A stretch of DNA of 64,000 nt from Desulfopila sp. IMCC35006 (lineage in GTDB: Bacteria; Desulfobacterota; Desulfobulbia; Desulfobulbales; Desulfocapsaceae). The position numbers were made by a program, and so were the translations under genes. The DNA is taken from NCBI RefSeq assembly GCF_005116645.1, contig NZ_SWCM01000008.1:1-64000 (forward strand), given 5' to 3'. Shown here in pieces: positions 1 through 9,411 of this stretch (positions are counted from its first letter, which is position 1; each line of letters starts with the position of its first letter). Under the pieces are notes generated by a model that searched no databases, was not told where the DNA came from, and saw nothing but the letters and a program-made list of their open reading frames with translations.

Positions 1-212
1 ATTTCGTGAATGAACTTATCCCGCAAATCTTTTGGGCGGGATTATCAGCCGCTTGATAATTATCTTGTGCAGTTAATAGCAAATTATTTCGTGAATGAAC
101 TTATCCCGCAAATCTTTTGGGCGGGATTATCAGCCGCTTGATAATTATCTTGTGCAGTTAATAGCAAATTATTTCGTGAATGAACTTATCCCGCAAATCT
201 TTTGGGCGGGAT
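1..212. repeat. 85-bp tandem repeat, about 2.5 copies
   Basis: An 85-bp unit begins at 1, 86 and 171; the first two copies look identical and the third breaks off near 212. Each unit contains TCCCGC...GCGGGA (6-bp stem) and ATTATCA...TGATAAT (7-bp stem). On the minus strand it reads TAAGTTCATTCACGAAAT followed by an insert and a CCCGCC...GCGGGA hairpin, the same modules that occur at 46313-46500 and 47320-47640. A related CCCCTCAAGGGGG element lies at about 236-252, also echoed near 46377. The array may begin upstream of the window. Confidence 0.9.
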
Positions 213-426
213 CATCCGTGGTACATTGACTGAAATTATACCCCTCAAGGGGGCACCGAAAACAGTCCCGCATAGAGGGGGGTGGATGCAAGTCAGGCAT
301 AGTTGTATGTAAATTGGATCTTGTCACGGAATTGCGACGCTTGCGAACAATTTCGCACAAATCTTTACGGTCTGCCACTCCAGGCCAGAAAACCCAATCC
401 CTCCCACCTCTCTTGAGAACAAAAAA
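213..426. other. Leader region of the ABC1-kinase gene, no supported gene
   Basis: This stretch separates the tandem repeats from the 427 start. It holds the CCCCTCAAGGGGG element near 236-252. An open frame on the minus strand crosses it, but it runs back into the kinase gene in the wrong frame and matches nothing I recognise. A promoter for the kinase gene may lie here; I could not pick one out confidently. Confidence 0.4.
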
Positions 427-2121
427 ATGGATCTCTTTGAGCAGACCGCTTTTCTGCAGGCATTTCACAACTCCACCGAGGAGCAGTTGGGCCGACAACT
501 TGACCTGCTGGTGCAATCGATGGGGGAGCAGGCCTTTTGCCGGAAGGCCGCTTCCCTCCTGATGTCGCTGGCCCGCCCTGAAGACGCAGTGCCCGGCAGC
601 CTTGCTCGCTTTGTACCTCTGGTTCGCGACGGCATCGAACTGTTTCTCTCAGGCGTCTCCTATCCCAGGCTTCATCGGGTAATACTCGACCAGTCAACCC
701 TAAAGGACTGCACTGTTCCCGGCGAGCGGTTGCTGAACCTGGTCCTCCACTTTCCAACGCTGCACAAGCTCGGTCAGGTTATTGCCCGCAATCGACAACT
801 TGATCCAGAGCTGAAAAAGTGGCTTGTTCGCCTGGAGCAGGGGGACTACGGTACCGATCCGGAAGGTCAAGTGCACTTCATTCAAACACAGTTGGCAGCG
901 CTGCGTTCGCGCTGCCAAATCACGCTGTCTCCCCGCATCATTGCCGAGGCCAGTGTTGCCACCGTCCTTCCCTGCAGCTGGCAAAACCCTGGCAGTAGTC
1001 AGACCAAGAAAGGGGTTTTTAAGGTGCTCAAATCTCAGGTTGATATCCATCTGCAGGAAGAACTGGGGATTTTGGAAAGCGTGATGGCAAATCTTGAAAA
1101 GAATCGCAAACGGTATGGGCTGCAGGAGATGAAGCTTGCCAGTCTCTTTCAGGAAATTCGCGGGGATCTTGCCCGGGAGATTGACTTGACCGCCGAACAG
1201 CAGAACCTGGATGAGGCCGCAAAAATTTATGATCGCGTGGATGGCGTGCGGATTCCGGAACTGGCACCTTTCTGTACACGAACCATGACCTCTATGGAGT
1301 ATATCGACGGCATAAAGATTACCGAAACGAAGGGGACAAAGGATCAGCAGGAAAAACTGGCGGGCCGGGTTTTTGAAGCAATCATCTGTATGCCGCTTTT
1401 TGCAAAAGCAGATTTATCCTTGTTTCATGGAGATCCCCATGCCGGAAATATCCTGGCTGTTCCCGGCAGTGGTCAGGACGGTTTCGAGGTGGCATTGCTT
1501 GATTGGACGCTTGCCGGACACCTGTCGAAAAAACAGCGGATACAGGTTGTGGCACTGTTGCTTGGGATCATGAAAAGTGATAAGTGGACTCTGGCCGGGG
1601 TCATAGCAAGCATGGCTTCAGCTTCAGATATGGATGAAACAAAGGCCAGGGCGGCTCTTGCCGAAACGATTGAAAACCTCTTGTCATCGGAGGAGTATGT
1701 TGATTGTGATCCTCTGAAAAAGGCCTTTTGTTTGCTGGAAAAAATGACGATGGAGGGTCTGGTTTTTCCTTCGGAACTTGTGCTCTATCGTAAATCATTT
1801 TTCACCCTTGAAGGGGTCCTTCACGATATTTCACCGAATTTTGCAATGGGAGAAGCGATGGAAAAATATCTCGCTACGCTTCTGCTGCAGGAGCTGCCGG
1901 AGCGCTGTGCCATGTGGATGACGCCTTTGGCGGATACTCCCGAGTACTATCGAACCCATCTCTCCAATCAGTCACTGCTTGAGCTCTCCCTTCAGCAAAG
2001 CATCACCATCTGGCAGCAGACTCTACAGCAGAGTTCTGCCCTGCTCGAGGCGCAGGTACAACTTTCGACTGATGTTATGAGGTATATTGCCGGTTGCCGC
2101 TATTGGTTCGCTGAAAAGTAG
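427..2121 (+). CDS. ABC1/AarF/UbiB-family protein kinase-like protein
   Basis: A 564-residue protein of the ABC1/ADCK atypical kinase family. Visible motifs are a lysine-bearing strand KGVFKVLK near residue 195, FHGDPHAGNIL near 333-343 (family HGDxHxGN catalytic loop) and LLDWTLAG near 358 (family DFG-equivalent). The family supports quinone biosynthesis or lipid homeostasis in bacteria, usually as an ATPase or unorthodox kinase at the membrane. The first 170 residues are not recognisable, and no clear C-terminal membrane helix of the UbiB kind was seen, so this may be a divergent soluble relative. It precedes the AceK-fusion gene by 112 bp in the same direction and could be co-transcribed with it. 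The family is clear; the substrate is unknown. Confidence 0.85.
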   Translation: MDLFEQTAFLQAFHNSTEEQLGRQLDLLVQSMGEQAFCRKAASLLMSLARPEDAVPGSLARFVPLVRDGIELFLSGVSYPRLHRVILDQSTLKDCTVPGERLLNLVLHFPTLHKLGQVIARNRQLDPELKKWLVRLEQGDYGTDPEGQVHFIQTQLAALRSRCQITLSPRIIAEASVATVLPCSWQNPGSSQTKKGVFKVLKSQVDIHLQEELGILESVMANLEKNRKRYGLQEMKLASLFQEIRGDLAREIDLTAEQQNLDEAAKIYDRVDGVRIPELAPFCTRTMTSMEYIDGIKITETKGTKDQQEKLAGRVFEAIICMPLFAKADLSLFHGDPHAGNILAVPGSGQDGFEVALLDWTLAGHLSKKQRIQVVALLLGIMKSDKWTLAGVIASMASASDMDETKARAALAETIENLLSSEEYVDCDPLKKAFCLLEKMTMEGLVFPSELVLYRKSFFTLEGVLHDISPNFAMGEAMEKYLATLLLQELPERCAMWMTPLADTPEYYRTHLSNQSLLELSLQQSITIWQQTLQQSSALLEAQVQLSTDVMRYIAGCRYWFAEK

Positions 2122-2233
2122 GGTGATTGGGCACTTCGGATAGAGGCATGCAACGCGGCAGATAGATTTGCCCTGCTGTCGGCGCTCTGTTTTTTGGACA
2201 GTATGGCAAAGTTTTGCTGAGAGGAACTTATCT

Positions 2234-5200
2234 ATGACCGGAAAGCTGGATCGTGTTCTCGAGAGCATCCACCAACAATTTCTTCACTATTATAACGAAT
2301 TTTTGTTTATCGCCGAGCGGGCGCCTGCGTTGTTTACCGCCGGCGAACTGGACAACCGCCTGCAGGATGACCTGTTGCGAGTGCAGCTCTATCGTCTGGC
2401 GACGCAAAAGAGTGTCACCTTTGTAAGTAATTCTCTTGGGGAGGCCTTATATGATCGCGGCAAGTGGGAACAGCTGCGGCAACGGTTTAAGGATGAGTAT
2501 GAGGACGAGCTGGCGACCACCTATTTTACTTCGGTAATGCGAAAAGTTTTTGCTCGAAAAGGTATATCCATTGAATTTGAAGATGACGGCATTGGGCTGC
2601 ATCAGGTTGAGCCAGACAAGATAGTTCATTATTATCCGATAAAGAAGCGTACGCAGCTGGGTAAAACCCTCCTGATGGCATTTGGCGACTCTGTCTTTGC
2701 CGATTCCTTTTCCGACACACTTCCTCAAGATACCGATATTATAATTGATATAATCAATGAACACATAGCGGAAGAAGAGGTGTTGCTTGCTCTTGAGTTA
2801 TTAAAACCGCCGTTCTTTCGGGGAAAAGGGGCCTATATCGTTGGCCAGCTACGAACAAACGTTGCAGCTGTGCCGCTCATTATCAGTTGTGTCCATTCAC
2901 TTGACGGCGTAAAGGTCGATGCGGTGTTAGTCGGCTATCAGGCAGCGAGAGTTTTTCTCTTTTCGTCAACTCGATCGGCCTTTACTGTTTCAACCAGAAA
3001 TTACCAGGAGCTGTATAATTTTGTTCAGCGCTTATTCCCAACGGAAAATCCTGCTTATATTCTTGATATAATAGGATTTAGTCACCCGGCAAAACTTGCT
3101 CTCCTGCAACAGCTCAGGTCTATTTTCCAAACTGGAGAACAGTGTCAGTATCTTGGGGTCGGGCCGATAGACTTTGTCTTTGGCGTTAAGGGATTTCCTC
3201 TCGTCTTTAAAGTGATACGGCGCGGCTTGCCTGACAGACAAGGTATTATTGACAATTTCATCAAGGTCCATACCATTGATCGTCTTGGACAAATTCTGGA
3301 TTCTCTTGATTACCGGAACCTAAAATTTGCCCGTAAGCAATTTTCAGATGAATTGATAGAGAAATTAGCCCATGAGCAACCGGAAGATGTGCTTATTACC
3401 GATGCGTATATCTTTTTCAAGCGGGTCTATGCCGCGCGCCGGATTATACCCGTCATAACCCAGGTCCGTATTGCCGGCAAAAGCGAGGCCCGGCAGATCC
3501 TACTGCGGGTTGGCTGGAATATCAAGCATTTAGCGGCCATGGGCTTTTTGCCGAAATCCTTGGGCTTAGCACATTTTGGGCTGACATCCTGGGGCCGGGT
3601 TGTTTATCTGGACAATGCCTCCCTCATCGATATTCGGTTGTTTACCTTTCGGGGACCGCAGGGTGCCGCTCTGGGGTTGGGCAAAAACAGTATTGACCCG
3701 TCGACCTTTGAGCAGGAATTGAACATTCCGCAGCCGCATCGGGAAATATTTCGCGCCATCCATGGAGATCTTTTTTCCGCGCATTTCTGGGAGAACATCC
3801 AGGCAAAGGTTAACAATGGCCGGTACCCTGATTTTTTCCCGTACCCCTCGCGTTATCGACTGGAATCAAGGAAATTCCGCCGTTCAATTCTAGAAGAATT
3901 ACAACGGATGAATGATACGGCAGATGCCAAGCAAATACATATGGCGTTGAATAATCTGGCTGTTGCCGATGTAGAACTCGCCGGCCTGAGCTTTTTACGA
4001 TTGGAGGTTCCGCAGCCCAGTGCCCGTGTATTGGTCCTTGAGCCCATTGGTCCGGAGATTATTGCCCAGTTACACCACCGATTTCACGATGTGACCTTTG
4101 ATATTCTGCAATCAGAATCGGAAGTCGTTGAGAGTGCCGGACAATGGACCCCAGGCATTCATGGTAAACTGAACGCACTGGTTCAGGTGAGAAGATATGA
4201 TTATGTGATAGGATATGTCAACGAGGCATTTGATGAGGATTTCTTCCGACTGGCTAAGCTGAAAGGGTTCCTGCTCTTATCAACCGGTACGCATAACATT
4301 GATGTCACGGCAGCAACGCGTTTTCATACCGTGGTCACCAACGCTCCCGGTCCTACGACCACGACGGTTGCCGAACAGAATATAGGTTTGATACTGGACG
4401 CCATGTACTCCCATGCTGTCCGGTACGGACAAGGTCCTGACGGGTTTGTCAGAATTGCCGGCAACGTGTGTCTGCATGCGGCTCCCATGGCAGTTGCCCA
4501 TGCAATGTGGCTGTGTTTTCTGCAGAAGACCTTAAAACTGGATGCAATGTTTTCCTTTGGGGCCAGTGAACAGTATGTCCGCACGGGGGTTGGCGAGCAC
4601 GCCACCGTTTACCATGATCAAATAGGCCAGAACAAGGAGGCCAATATCGTCCGGATCATCGGAGTTATTGGTTTGAATGACACCGGCCTGCATCTCATTG
4701 AATTTGCCATCGCCCACGAAGTTTCCGTGATTCATGTTCTCGGCGAGGAGTTCAAAAATCTGTCTGCAGCTCAAAAAGAAAGGCTCGAGGAGATGATCGC
4801 TGTTAAAATGAGCACCTCACGAACCCATGATTTATCTATCCGGATCGTACCGGTGAGCCGTGCGGAACTGTTTGATCATGCGAACTATACCTTTTCTACC
4901 GAACTACATGATTTCAGGCGGTGCACAATTGCTCAGCCGGGTGGTAAAATTCATATTGATATTGAGGATATTTTTGTCCGCAATCTCTTCGATTTGTATA
5001 ACTCATCCAGGGCGACAATAACGCTGGGCATACAGGGGTTGGGGCGTATCGGCGAGGCCGTTGCCCAGCGGGCGATACCTCTGGGGATGAGCATTCTCAT
5101 TTACCAGAGAAATCCGCATCGGCCTGACTATCAGGCAAAACTCATACATCTGCAAAAACTGGCAGCACATCACCACAAATGGGTAGGGCAATCCCTTTCC

Positions 5201-7345
5201 GTTGACTATGCTGAAGACAAGGATGCCTTTTTTGAGGGAAGCAATGTCATCACGACCCTGGCGGCAACCACGGACAAGACACGAGGCTGGGTGGACCAGA
5301 AGGGATTGGAGCGGTTTGCCAGTCGGGCTGTCAGTCCGCTGCGGGTGATTGTCAGTGCCGGAAAAGGACTTGTGGATGAAGATGCACTGATTCAATTCCT
5401 GCGCAGGAACCCTAATGCCGAGGCAAGGCTGGATGTTCTTGCCGGGGAACATGAAGGGGGGGCCTATCGTAGACTCACCGATGATAACGGGCGGCCTCTG
5501 GCAAATATCAAGATTACCGGGCATACCGCAGCCGCGGTGCGGGAAGTAAGACAGTTAAAGATATTCAAAGCTCTTGATAACTTACGAAGACTGATTGACG
5601 GCAGAATTCCACCCAATATCATCAACAATTCAATTACGAAAGGAAAAACAGCAGGAACGCACAGCATCGTTGAGATCGGGGAGCTGCGATTCTTTCGCAT
5701 AAGTGTTCCCTCTCCCAGGGCAAGGGTGCTCGTCATTGAGCCCTTGCCTCCCGAGATTGTTCTTCAGCTGCAACTGCAGTTCGGGGATGTTTCCTTTGAC
5801 ATCCTGCTTGCCGAGTCCGAATTGATAGAAATTGACGGCGAGTGGACTCCCGGGATTAACAGTCGATTGAATGCCCTTGTCGCCGGTCAGCAGTACGATT
5901 ATTGCCTGGGGTATTGTAATGCGAATTTTGATGCCCAGTTCTTTCGGCAGGCGCGCTTGAAAGGTCTTATTCTTTTTGCAACCGCTACCCATCATATCGA
6001 TCTGGAAACGGCTACCCGGATGGGGACAATAGTCACCAACTCACCGGGGTATACGACAGTCGCCGTAACCGAACAAAATATCGGCATGGCCCTGGATGCG
6101 CTGTATGGGCGATATGTGCAAGATCAGTATTCTGAGGGGGCTGTTGCGCTGAATCAAATTGATATTGTTGAAGAAAAAAGAGCCAGGACAGTTGCCCAGA
6201 TCATCTGGTTTACCTTGTTGCGACGGGCCTTGAGGCTGGATGCCATGTATGCGTTCGGGTCGGGAGATAAATATGTACGCACCGGAGTTCGGCGGGATGC
6301 AACGGTGTATCATGATCAGCTTGGACAATACCGCGAGGCGGGCATCCAGAGTAAGATTGGTATTATCGGCCTGGACGAGGTGGGCATATGCCTCATTGAA
6401 CTGGCAATGGCGTATGAGGTGTCCTCGATTTTAATCCTGGAAGAGGAGTACCGCTCCCTTTCCGAACCACAAAGATCCCGACTGGATGATTTGCTGCAGC
6501 TCTTGCCTGAGGTTTCAGAAACGAAGCCGTTATCCATCCAGATACAACCCGTTGAGCAGGATGAGTTGATCCACACGGCAACCTATACGATCAAGACACC
6601 TGTTACGTACACCAAGCAGACATTGCGGGCAATAAAAGTCAAGAGTTCGATAAGTGTGCTTGCCGACAGGGTGTATATAAATGATCCTGGCATATTTGAC
6701 CGTTCACTGATCGGACTCACCTTCGGCGTACAGGGCCTGGGCCGGATTGGTGAGGCTGTCGTGCAACGGGCACTGGCGCTGGGGGCTAATGTCATTGTCT
6801 GCCAGAGAAACCCCGAGCGTCCGCAATATCAACAGAAACTGGAGCGCCTGCGACGTCTGGCGCAGAACCGGGCAAGGGTGTACAAGCAAAAAATAGATGT
6901 GGAGTATGTTGATAAAACCGGACTGTTTACCACCAGCAACATTATAACAACCTTAGCGGCAACGACCTCGCTGACTCGATACTGGGTTGACCGTCAGGCC
7001 CTGGACATGCTCGGCATTGCCGCCCAGGGCGCAGTAAGGATTCTTGTTAATGCGGGGAAGGGGCTGTTGAATGAAGCAGATCTCGTACCGTACCTACGGG
7101 AACATCAAGACGTCGAGGTACGCCTTGATGTTCTTACCGATGAACAAAAAGGAAATGCCGGCCAGCGATTTATGGATGCAGACGGCAGGCCACTTGCCAA
7201 TCTCAGGATTGCCGGTCATACCGCAGCCGCAGTTCCCGAAATACGCCGTCTTAAGATCTTTAATGCACTCAATAACTTACGGCTCCATATGGATGGTGAG
7301 AGGCCCAATAATATCCTGAACCCGGAAATAGTCGTGAAGGGTTAA
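2234..7345 (+). CDS. AceK-like protein fused to two D-2-hydroxyacid dehydrogenase-like modules
   Basis: A 1703-residue protein. ATG 2234 is chosen over an in-frame ATG at 2168 because GAGAGGAA precedes it. Residues 1-570 resemble isocitrate dehydrogenase kinase/phosphatase (AceK, normally about 580 residues): RKVFARKGISIEFED near 98, KGAYIVG near 200, FPLVFKVIRRG near 319, and HFGLTSWGRVVYLD near 446. Two tandem modules follow (about 585-1140 and 1150-1703, period about 566). Each has a 2-hydroxyacid-dehydrogenase substrate half (TNAPG/TNSPG then VAEQNIG or VTEQNIG), a Rossmann loop GLGRIGEAV (about 928 and 1495), NVITTLAATT or NIITTLAATT, AGKGL with LDVL, and a GHTAAAV histidine segment (about 1096 and 1661). 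It directly precedes malate synthase and isocitrate lyase. Both parts are recognised by motif only; the function of the whole is unknown. Several AceK catalytic residues look replaced. Confidence 0.85.
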   Translation: MTGKLDRVLESIHQQFLHYYNEFLFIAERAPALFTAGELDNRLQDDLLRVQLYRLATQKSVTFVSNSLGEALYDRGKWEQLRQRFKDEYEDELATTYFTSVMRKVFARKGISIEFEDDGIGLHQVEPDKIVHYYPIKKRTQLGKTLLMAFGDSVFADSFSDTLPQDTDIIIDIINEHIAEEEVLLALELLKPPFFRGKGAYIVGQLRTNVAAVPLIISCVHSLDGVKVDAVLVGYQAARVFLFSSTRSAFTVSTRNYQELYNFVQRLFPTENPAYILDIIGFSHPAKLALLQQLRSIFQTGEQCQYLGVGPIDFVFGVKGFPLVFKVIRRGLPDRQGIIDNFIKVHTIDRLGQILDSLDYRNLKFARKQFSDELIEKLAHEQPEDVLITDAYIFFKRVYAARRIIPVITQVRIAGKSEARQILLRVGWNIKHLAAMGFLPKSLGLAHFGLTSWGRVVYLDNASLIDIRLFTFRGPQGAALGLGKNSIDPSTFEQELNIPQPHREIFRAIHGDLFSAHFWENIQAKVNNGRYPDFFPYPSRYRLESRKFRRSILEELQRMNDTADAKQIHMALNNLAVADVELAGLSFLRLEVPQPSARVLVLEPIGPEIIAQLHHRFHDVTFDILQSESEVVESAGQWTPGIHGKLNALVQVRRYDYVIGYVNEAFDEDFFRLAKLKGFLLLSTGTHNIDVTAATRFHTVVTNAPGPTTTTVAEQNIGLILDAMYSHAVRYGQGPDGFVRIAGNVCLHAAPMAVAHAMWLCFLQKTLKLDAMFSFGASEQYVRTGVGEHATVYHDQIGQNKEANIVRIIGVIGLNDTGLHLIEFAIAHEVSVIHVLGEEFKNLSAAQKERLEEMIAVKMSTSRTHDLSIRIVPVSRAELFDHANYTFSTELHDFRRCTIAQPGGKIHIDIEDIFVRNLFDLYNSSRATITLGIQGLGRIGEAVAQRAIPLGMSILIYQRNPHRPDYQAKLIHLQKLAAHHHKWVGQSLSVDYAEDKDAFFEGSNVITTLAATTDKTRGWVDQKGLERFASRAVSPLRVIVSAGKGLVDEDALIQFLRRNPNAEARLDVLAGEHEGGAYRRLTDDNGRPLANIKITGHTAAAVREVRQLKIFKALDNLRRLIDGRIPPNIINNSITKGKTAGTHSIVEIGELRFFRISVPSPRARVLVIEPLPPEIVLQLQLQFGDVSFDILLAESELIEIDGEWTPGINSRLNALVAGQQYDYCLGYCNANFDAQFFRQARLKGLILFATATHHIDLETATRMGTIVTNSPGYTTVAVTEQNIGMALDALYGRYVQDQYSEGAVALNQIDIVEEKRARTVAQIIWFTLLRRALRLDAMYAFGSGDKYVRTGVRRDATVYHDQLGQYREAGIQSKIGIIGLDEVGICLIELAMAYEVSSILILEEEYRSLSEPQRSRLDDLLQLLPEVSETKPLSIQIQPVEQDELIHTATYTIKTPVTYTKQTLRAIKVKSSISVLADRVYINDPGIFDRSLIGLTFGVQGLGRIGEAVVQRALALGANVIVCQRNPERPQYQQKLERLRRLAQNRARVYKQKIDVEYVDKTGLFTTSNIITTLAATTSLTRYWVDRQALDMLGIAAQGAVRILVNAGKGLLNEADLVPYLREHQDVEVRLDVLTDEQKGNAGQRFMDADGRPLANLRIAGHTAAAVPEIRRLKIFNALNNLRLHMDGERPNNILNPEIVVKG

Positions 7346-7391
7346 CCGACTGCCGGACCGTTTTATCCAGATTCAATTATGTTCGGGTATG

Positions 7392-7420
7392 ACACCGAAC
7401 AGCCGGTGTTCTTTATTTTT
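7392..7420 (+). terminator. Likely Rho-independent terminator after the AceK fusion
   Basis: ACACCG (7392-7397) pairs with CGGTGT (7404-7409) around a 6-nt loop and is followed by CTTTATTTTT. It lies 47 bp after the fusion-gene stop and suggests that malate synthase has its own promoter. Confidence 0.6.
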
Positions 7421-7442
7421 CTTGACGTCCTATTCTGCGATA

Positions 7443-7479
7443 CCTACCGTAGGTTAATACTCCTACCGTAAGTTAATAC
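7443..7479. promoter_or_regulatory. 19-bp-spaced direct repeat upstream of malate synthase
   Basis: Two copies of an 18-bp sequence, CCTACCGTARGTTAATAC, lie at 7443-7460 and 7462-7479 with one mismatch and a 19-bp period. They end about 20 bp before the malate synthase ATG, next to its AAGGAG ribosome binding site. This may be an operator, or a slippage duplication of promoter sequence. No known regulator motif is recognised. Confidence 0.5.
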
Positions 7480-7499
7480 GAACATAGCAAGGAGCTGAC

Positions 7500-9395
7500 A
7501 TGTCAGAACCAATCACCTACCGACTGTTGTATGCCAAAGAAATTGTCGAGAAGTATCCGGATGTGCTGAACAGTGAAGCCCTCGCCGCTCTTGAAAAAAT
7601 GGCGGTGCTCAATGGCGAACGCATTGCCCTCATGGAGAAGCGGTACCGCACTCGACGGCGAAGATTTGCAAATCACGAGCGAATCACCTTTTTAAAGAGT
7701 GATGAGATCATTGGCGGCTGTCAAATTTCAGTGGCTGATGCAAGGGCTGGAAAGTTCAGCGGCCCTGTCATTCCCAAGGATCTGCAGAGACAATGGATTC
7801 AAGGTACCGGGCCGGCCGCAAAACCCGACGCACCGCTTGAAAGCAGCATAAGAAACGTGGCGTATGCACTGCTTTCCGGAGCCGATGGCTGGATGTTTGA
7901 CGGAGAAGATGCCCTTGGGCAGGTACAAACCATGTCTCTGGACAATCTGCGCAACCTCAAACTCGCCTACCGGAAGGATCCGCTATTTCTCGATGTTGCG
8001 GAAAAAGTTGCCCAGGAGATGAATAAATGGGCTGTCTCCTTTCTTGGCAAGCCCATTATAAAAGACTGGCTGGCGCAACTCGGATTCACCACCAGAATAT
8101 TCAGGCCTCGAGGGTTGCATCTCGACGACCGGCATTTCAGGGATGCGGATGGCCGCGGACTCTCGGCTTCCCTTGTTGATACAACCCTTTATCTCTGCAA
8201 TACGCATGAGGCTTTACGTCAGAGCGGTTCCTCCCTGGTGCTGTACCTGCCCAAGATTCAGACAGCCGAGGAAGCGGCTTTCTGGAAAAAAATACTGGAT
8301 ACTCTCGAATCTGTCTTAGGGTTGCCGCAGAATTCGATACTTGCCTATGTGCTTCTTGAGCAGGTTGAAGCAACCTTTCAGATAATGGAAATACGAGCCG
8401 CCTTAGGCGGCCACTTTGTCGGCTTCAACACCGGAAGGTGGGATTATATCAACAGTGTAGCCGATGCCATGGCCTGGGATAAAAATTTTATTAATCCCAA
8501 CATCGAAGAAATCGGCATGACCTATGGCTATATGGGGATGTATGAAGACAGGGTCCGACGCTGCGTAAACAGTCCTGATGAAAACGGAAGATTCGCGTTA
8601 TTTCAGGGCGGAATGGAACCTAACATCCCGGTTGGCTCCAAGAAGGGCGTCGAGGACAGCATGAAAAAGGCCCTCGCGGGCGCCGAACGTGAACAAAAGG
8701 CAGGTGCCAGCGGGAAATGGGTCGCCCACTGGAAGATGGTGCATATCATTCGGCCGGTCTGGGAAAAAGTCGGCGAGAACAATCAGCTTGGCAGGTCCTT
8801 CCCACCCTTGAGCTACACTGAGGAAGATGCCGATAACCTCTTTTTATTAGAAGAGGCCCCCCGCACCGTTCGCGGCGCAAGAAATCTGCTCAGTGTTGCC
8901 CTGCAATACGGGAATGCATTTTCCCAGGGATTCCAGGCTGCCGCCTTGAAGCCCGGCGACTTTTTCGGCAACGATGACATCCTCTATCTTATGGAAGATA
9001 TGGCAACCGGCGAGATACGTCTCAGTATCTTCTGGGAATGGATCCATAAAGGTGCGGCGCTCACCGAGGATGACCATGAGACAGGTCTTAAGAAAGGAGA
9101 TGTCTTCACACAACAAATTTTTACCAGGCTCCTGGATGAGGAGTACCGCAAACTTCTCAATGCCGACAGCCGTGATGTCCACGAAAAATCGAAAACAACT
9201 ACCCTGCCGATCGTCTATGAAATGGTCAAAAGATATGTCGATGAAGAGGTGAAAATTCCTTGGTATATCGACTTGTTGAACATAAACCTGAACAACTGCG
9301 ATTTATCGGAAGGCAAGCGGCGAATTGAAGCCTACATCAAAAAATTCAGAGAAAGTGGACAGCGGATCACCGAAAATCTGGACTATTTACAGTAA
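7500..9395 (+). CDS. aceB: Malate synthase (A-type)
   Basis: Condenses glyoxylate with acetyl-CoA to malate, the second step of the glyoxylate bypass, in the cytoplasm. The 631-residue protein shows DGEDA near 134, [10 protein letters not shown] near 202 (active-site arginine region), [11 protein letters not shown] near 283 (metal-binding glutamate region) and FNTGRWDYI near 308. It is longer than the usual 530-residue A-form and has a C-terminal extension. AAGGAG precedes the ATG. Isocitrate lyase follows after 16 bp, so the two are almost certainly one operon, and an AceK-like gene sits upstream. The order here is aceK-like, aceB, aceA, against aceB-aceA-aceK in enterobacteria. Confidence 0.95.
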   Translation: MSEPITYRLLYAKEIVEKYPDVLNSEALAALEKMAVLNGERIALMEKRYRTRRRRFANHERITFLKSDEIIGGCQISVADARAGKFSGPVIPKDLQRQWIQGTGPAAKPDAPLESSIRNVAYALLSGADGWMFDGEDALGQVQTMSLDNLRNLKLAYRKDPLFLDVAEKVAQEMNKWAVSFLGKPIIKDWLAQLGFTTRIFRPRGLHLDDRHFRDADGRGLSASLVDTTLYLCNTHEALRQSGSSLVLYLPKIQTAEEAAFWKKILDTLESVLGLPQNSILAYVLLEQVEATFQIMEIRAALGGHFVGFNTGRWDYINSVADAMAWDKNFINPNIEEIGMTYGYMGMYEDRVRRCVNSPDENGRFALFQGGMEPNIPVGSKKGVEDSMKKALAGAEREQKAGASGKWVAHWKMVHIIRPVWEKVGENNQLGRSFPPLSYTEEDADNLFLLEEAPRTVRGARNLLSVALQYGNAFSQGFQAAALKPGDFFGNDDILYLMEDMATGEIRLSIFWEWIHKGAALTEDDHETGLKKGDVFTQQIFTRLLDEEYRKLLNADSRDVHEKSKTTTLPIVYEMVKRYVDEEVKIPWYIDLLNINLNNCDLSEGKRRIEAYIKKFRESGQRITENLDYLQ

Positions 9396-9411
9396 AGAGA
9401 GGGAGAAAACC

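Noticed and set aside
169-516. 115-codon minus-strand open frame before the ABC1-kinase gene
   Set aside because: It begins inside the kinase gene in antisense and ends in the tandem repeat; nothing in it is recognisable.
2168-2233. Upstream start for the AceK fusion (ATG 2168)
   Set aside because: The extra residues are Cys/Trp-rich and unlike AceK; ATG 2234 has a good ribosome binding site.
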